The notes under the pieces were generated by a model. It worked only from the letters and a program-made list of their open reading frames with translations, did no database searches and was not told the origin of the DNA. From NCBI GenBank assembly GCA_037179335.1, contig JAKZHN010000016.1, positions 804,852 through 868,851 of the forward strand: a stretch of 64,000 nt of DNA. Reading direction: 5' to 3'. Shown in pieces: positions 63,746 through 64,000 of the stretch. How positions within the stretch are numbered: the first letter of the stretch is position 1; every line of letters begins with the position of its first letter. The stretch comes from Cyclaneusma minus. Lineage: Eukaryota > Ascomycota > Leotiomycetes > Marthamycetales > Marthamycetaceae. The position numbers and the translations under genes were made by a program.

Positions 63746-64000
63746 ATGAAAGTCTCTACCCTTTTCTCCGCTGCCGCGCTCACTGGCACTACCCTTGCTC
63801 ATGGTGGAGTTCTGTACTATGCCACCACAAATCCGGTCGCATGGATCAACGGGTAGGTTTTCCGCCTTTCTCTCAAGGGAGGAGCAATCTGCTAACAAAT
63901 ATTTCAAGATTTTCTCCCTACAACTCGCCCACCGGCCAAAGCACCATGCAGCGCGAATGGGATTCCTACAACCCACTTCAGGACCCGACCCAGACCGTGA
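63746..64000 (+). CDS. AA9 lytic polysaccharide monooxygenase, partial (5' end)
   Basis: Secreted copper enzyme that oxidatively cuts cellulose or related glucans (family knowledge). Visible exons are 63746-63852 and 63909 to beyond 64000, across a 56-bp intron. Residues 1-18 form the signal peptide (MKVSTLFSAAALTGTTLA). Cleavage exposes His19 as the mature N-terminus, the first half of the copper-binding histidine brace. The following GGVLYYATTNPVAWINGFSP and YNSPTGQSTMQREWDSYNPL match the AA9 N-terminal region. The second copper histidine and any cellulose-binding module lie outside the window. It supports a plant-biomass-degrading lifestyle. Confidence 0.9.

Noticed and set aside
63488..63976. 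162-codon frame on the minus strand
   Set aside because: Shadow of the AA9 gene and its promoter; the plus strand carries a signal peptide and conserved AA9 sequence.

Overview
This is a nuclear chromosome segment of a filamentous ascomycete (Pezizomycotina). The evidence is dense protein genes on both strands, short introns of about 50-100 bp with GT..AG borders, and typical fungal families: a plasma-membrane SH3 protein, an Rds1-like secreted ferritin-fold protein, an AA9 lytic polysaccharide monooxygenase (LPMO), an Ecm4-type glutathione transferase and an archaeal-type prolyl-tRNA synthetase. A leotiomycete-like plant-litter fungus is my best guess from the proteins; that placement is inference. 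I found no tRNA, 5S rRNA, CRISPR or viral gene.

Layout. 0-5 kb: ribosomal protein eS27 (partial, -), a Plp2-type phosducin-like protein (+) and a leucine-rich-repeat protein (-). 5-15 kb: two large, mostly disordered proteins of unknown role (+) flanking a membrane-anchored GNAT-like protein (-). 15-23 kb: a CLC chloride/proton exchanger (-), divergent from a CHRAC/Dpb3-type histone-fold gene (+), then the U2 snRNP A' gene (-) and a signal peptide-ectodomain-TM-SH3 protein (-). 25-31 kb: a small hydrophilic protein and VPS15 (+). 31-34 kb: gene-free, AT-rich, holding two non-autonomous DNA transposons with visible inverted repeats and target duplications. 34-40 kb: Rds1-like protein, prolyl-tRNA synthetase (-) and CCT1 (+). 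40-49 kb: Rieske protein RIP1 (-), spliceosomal Cdc5 (-), an F-box/2EXR-like fungal protein (+) and a double ABC ATPase (-). 49-58 kb: proteasome assembly factor UMP1 (+), a prenylated ubiquitin-fold protein (-), ECM4 (-) and ubiquitin E1 UBA1 (-). 58-64 kb: a sulfotransferase-like protein (+), a cytochrome P450 (-) and the first part of a secreted AA9 LPMO (+).

Most genes are housekeeping and form no single pathway. Three of the four genes at 49.4-57.8 kb belong to ubiquitin/proteasome biology. Several head-to-head pairs share short promoters (CLC/CHRAC, ProRS/CCT1, ABC/UMP1, Cdc5/2EXR-like).

Exon coordinates were worked out by hand from splice signals, reading phase and family conservation. 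For spliced genes, start-end gives the CDS span and the exons are listed in the evidence. No domain search could be run.
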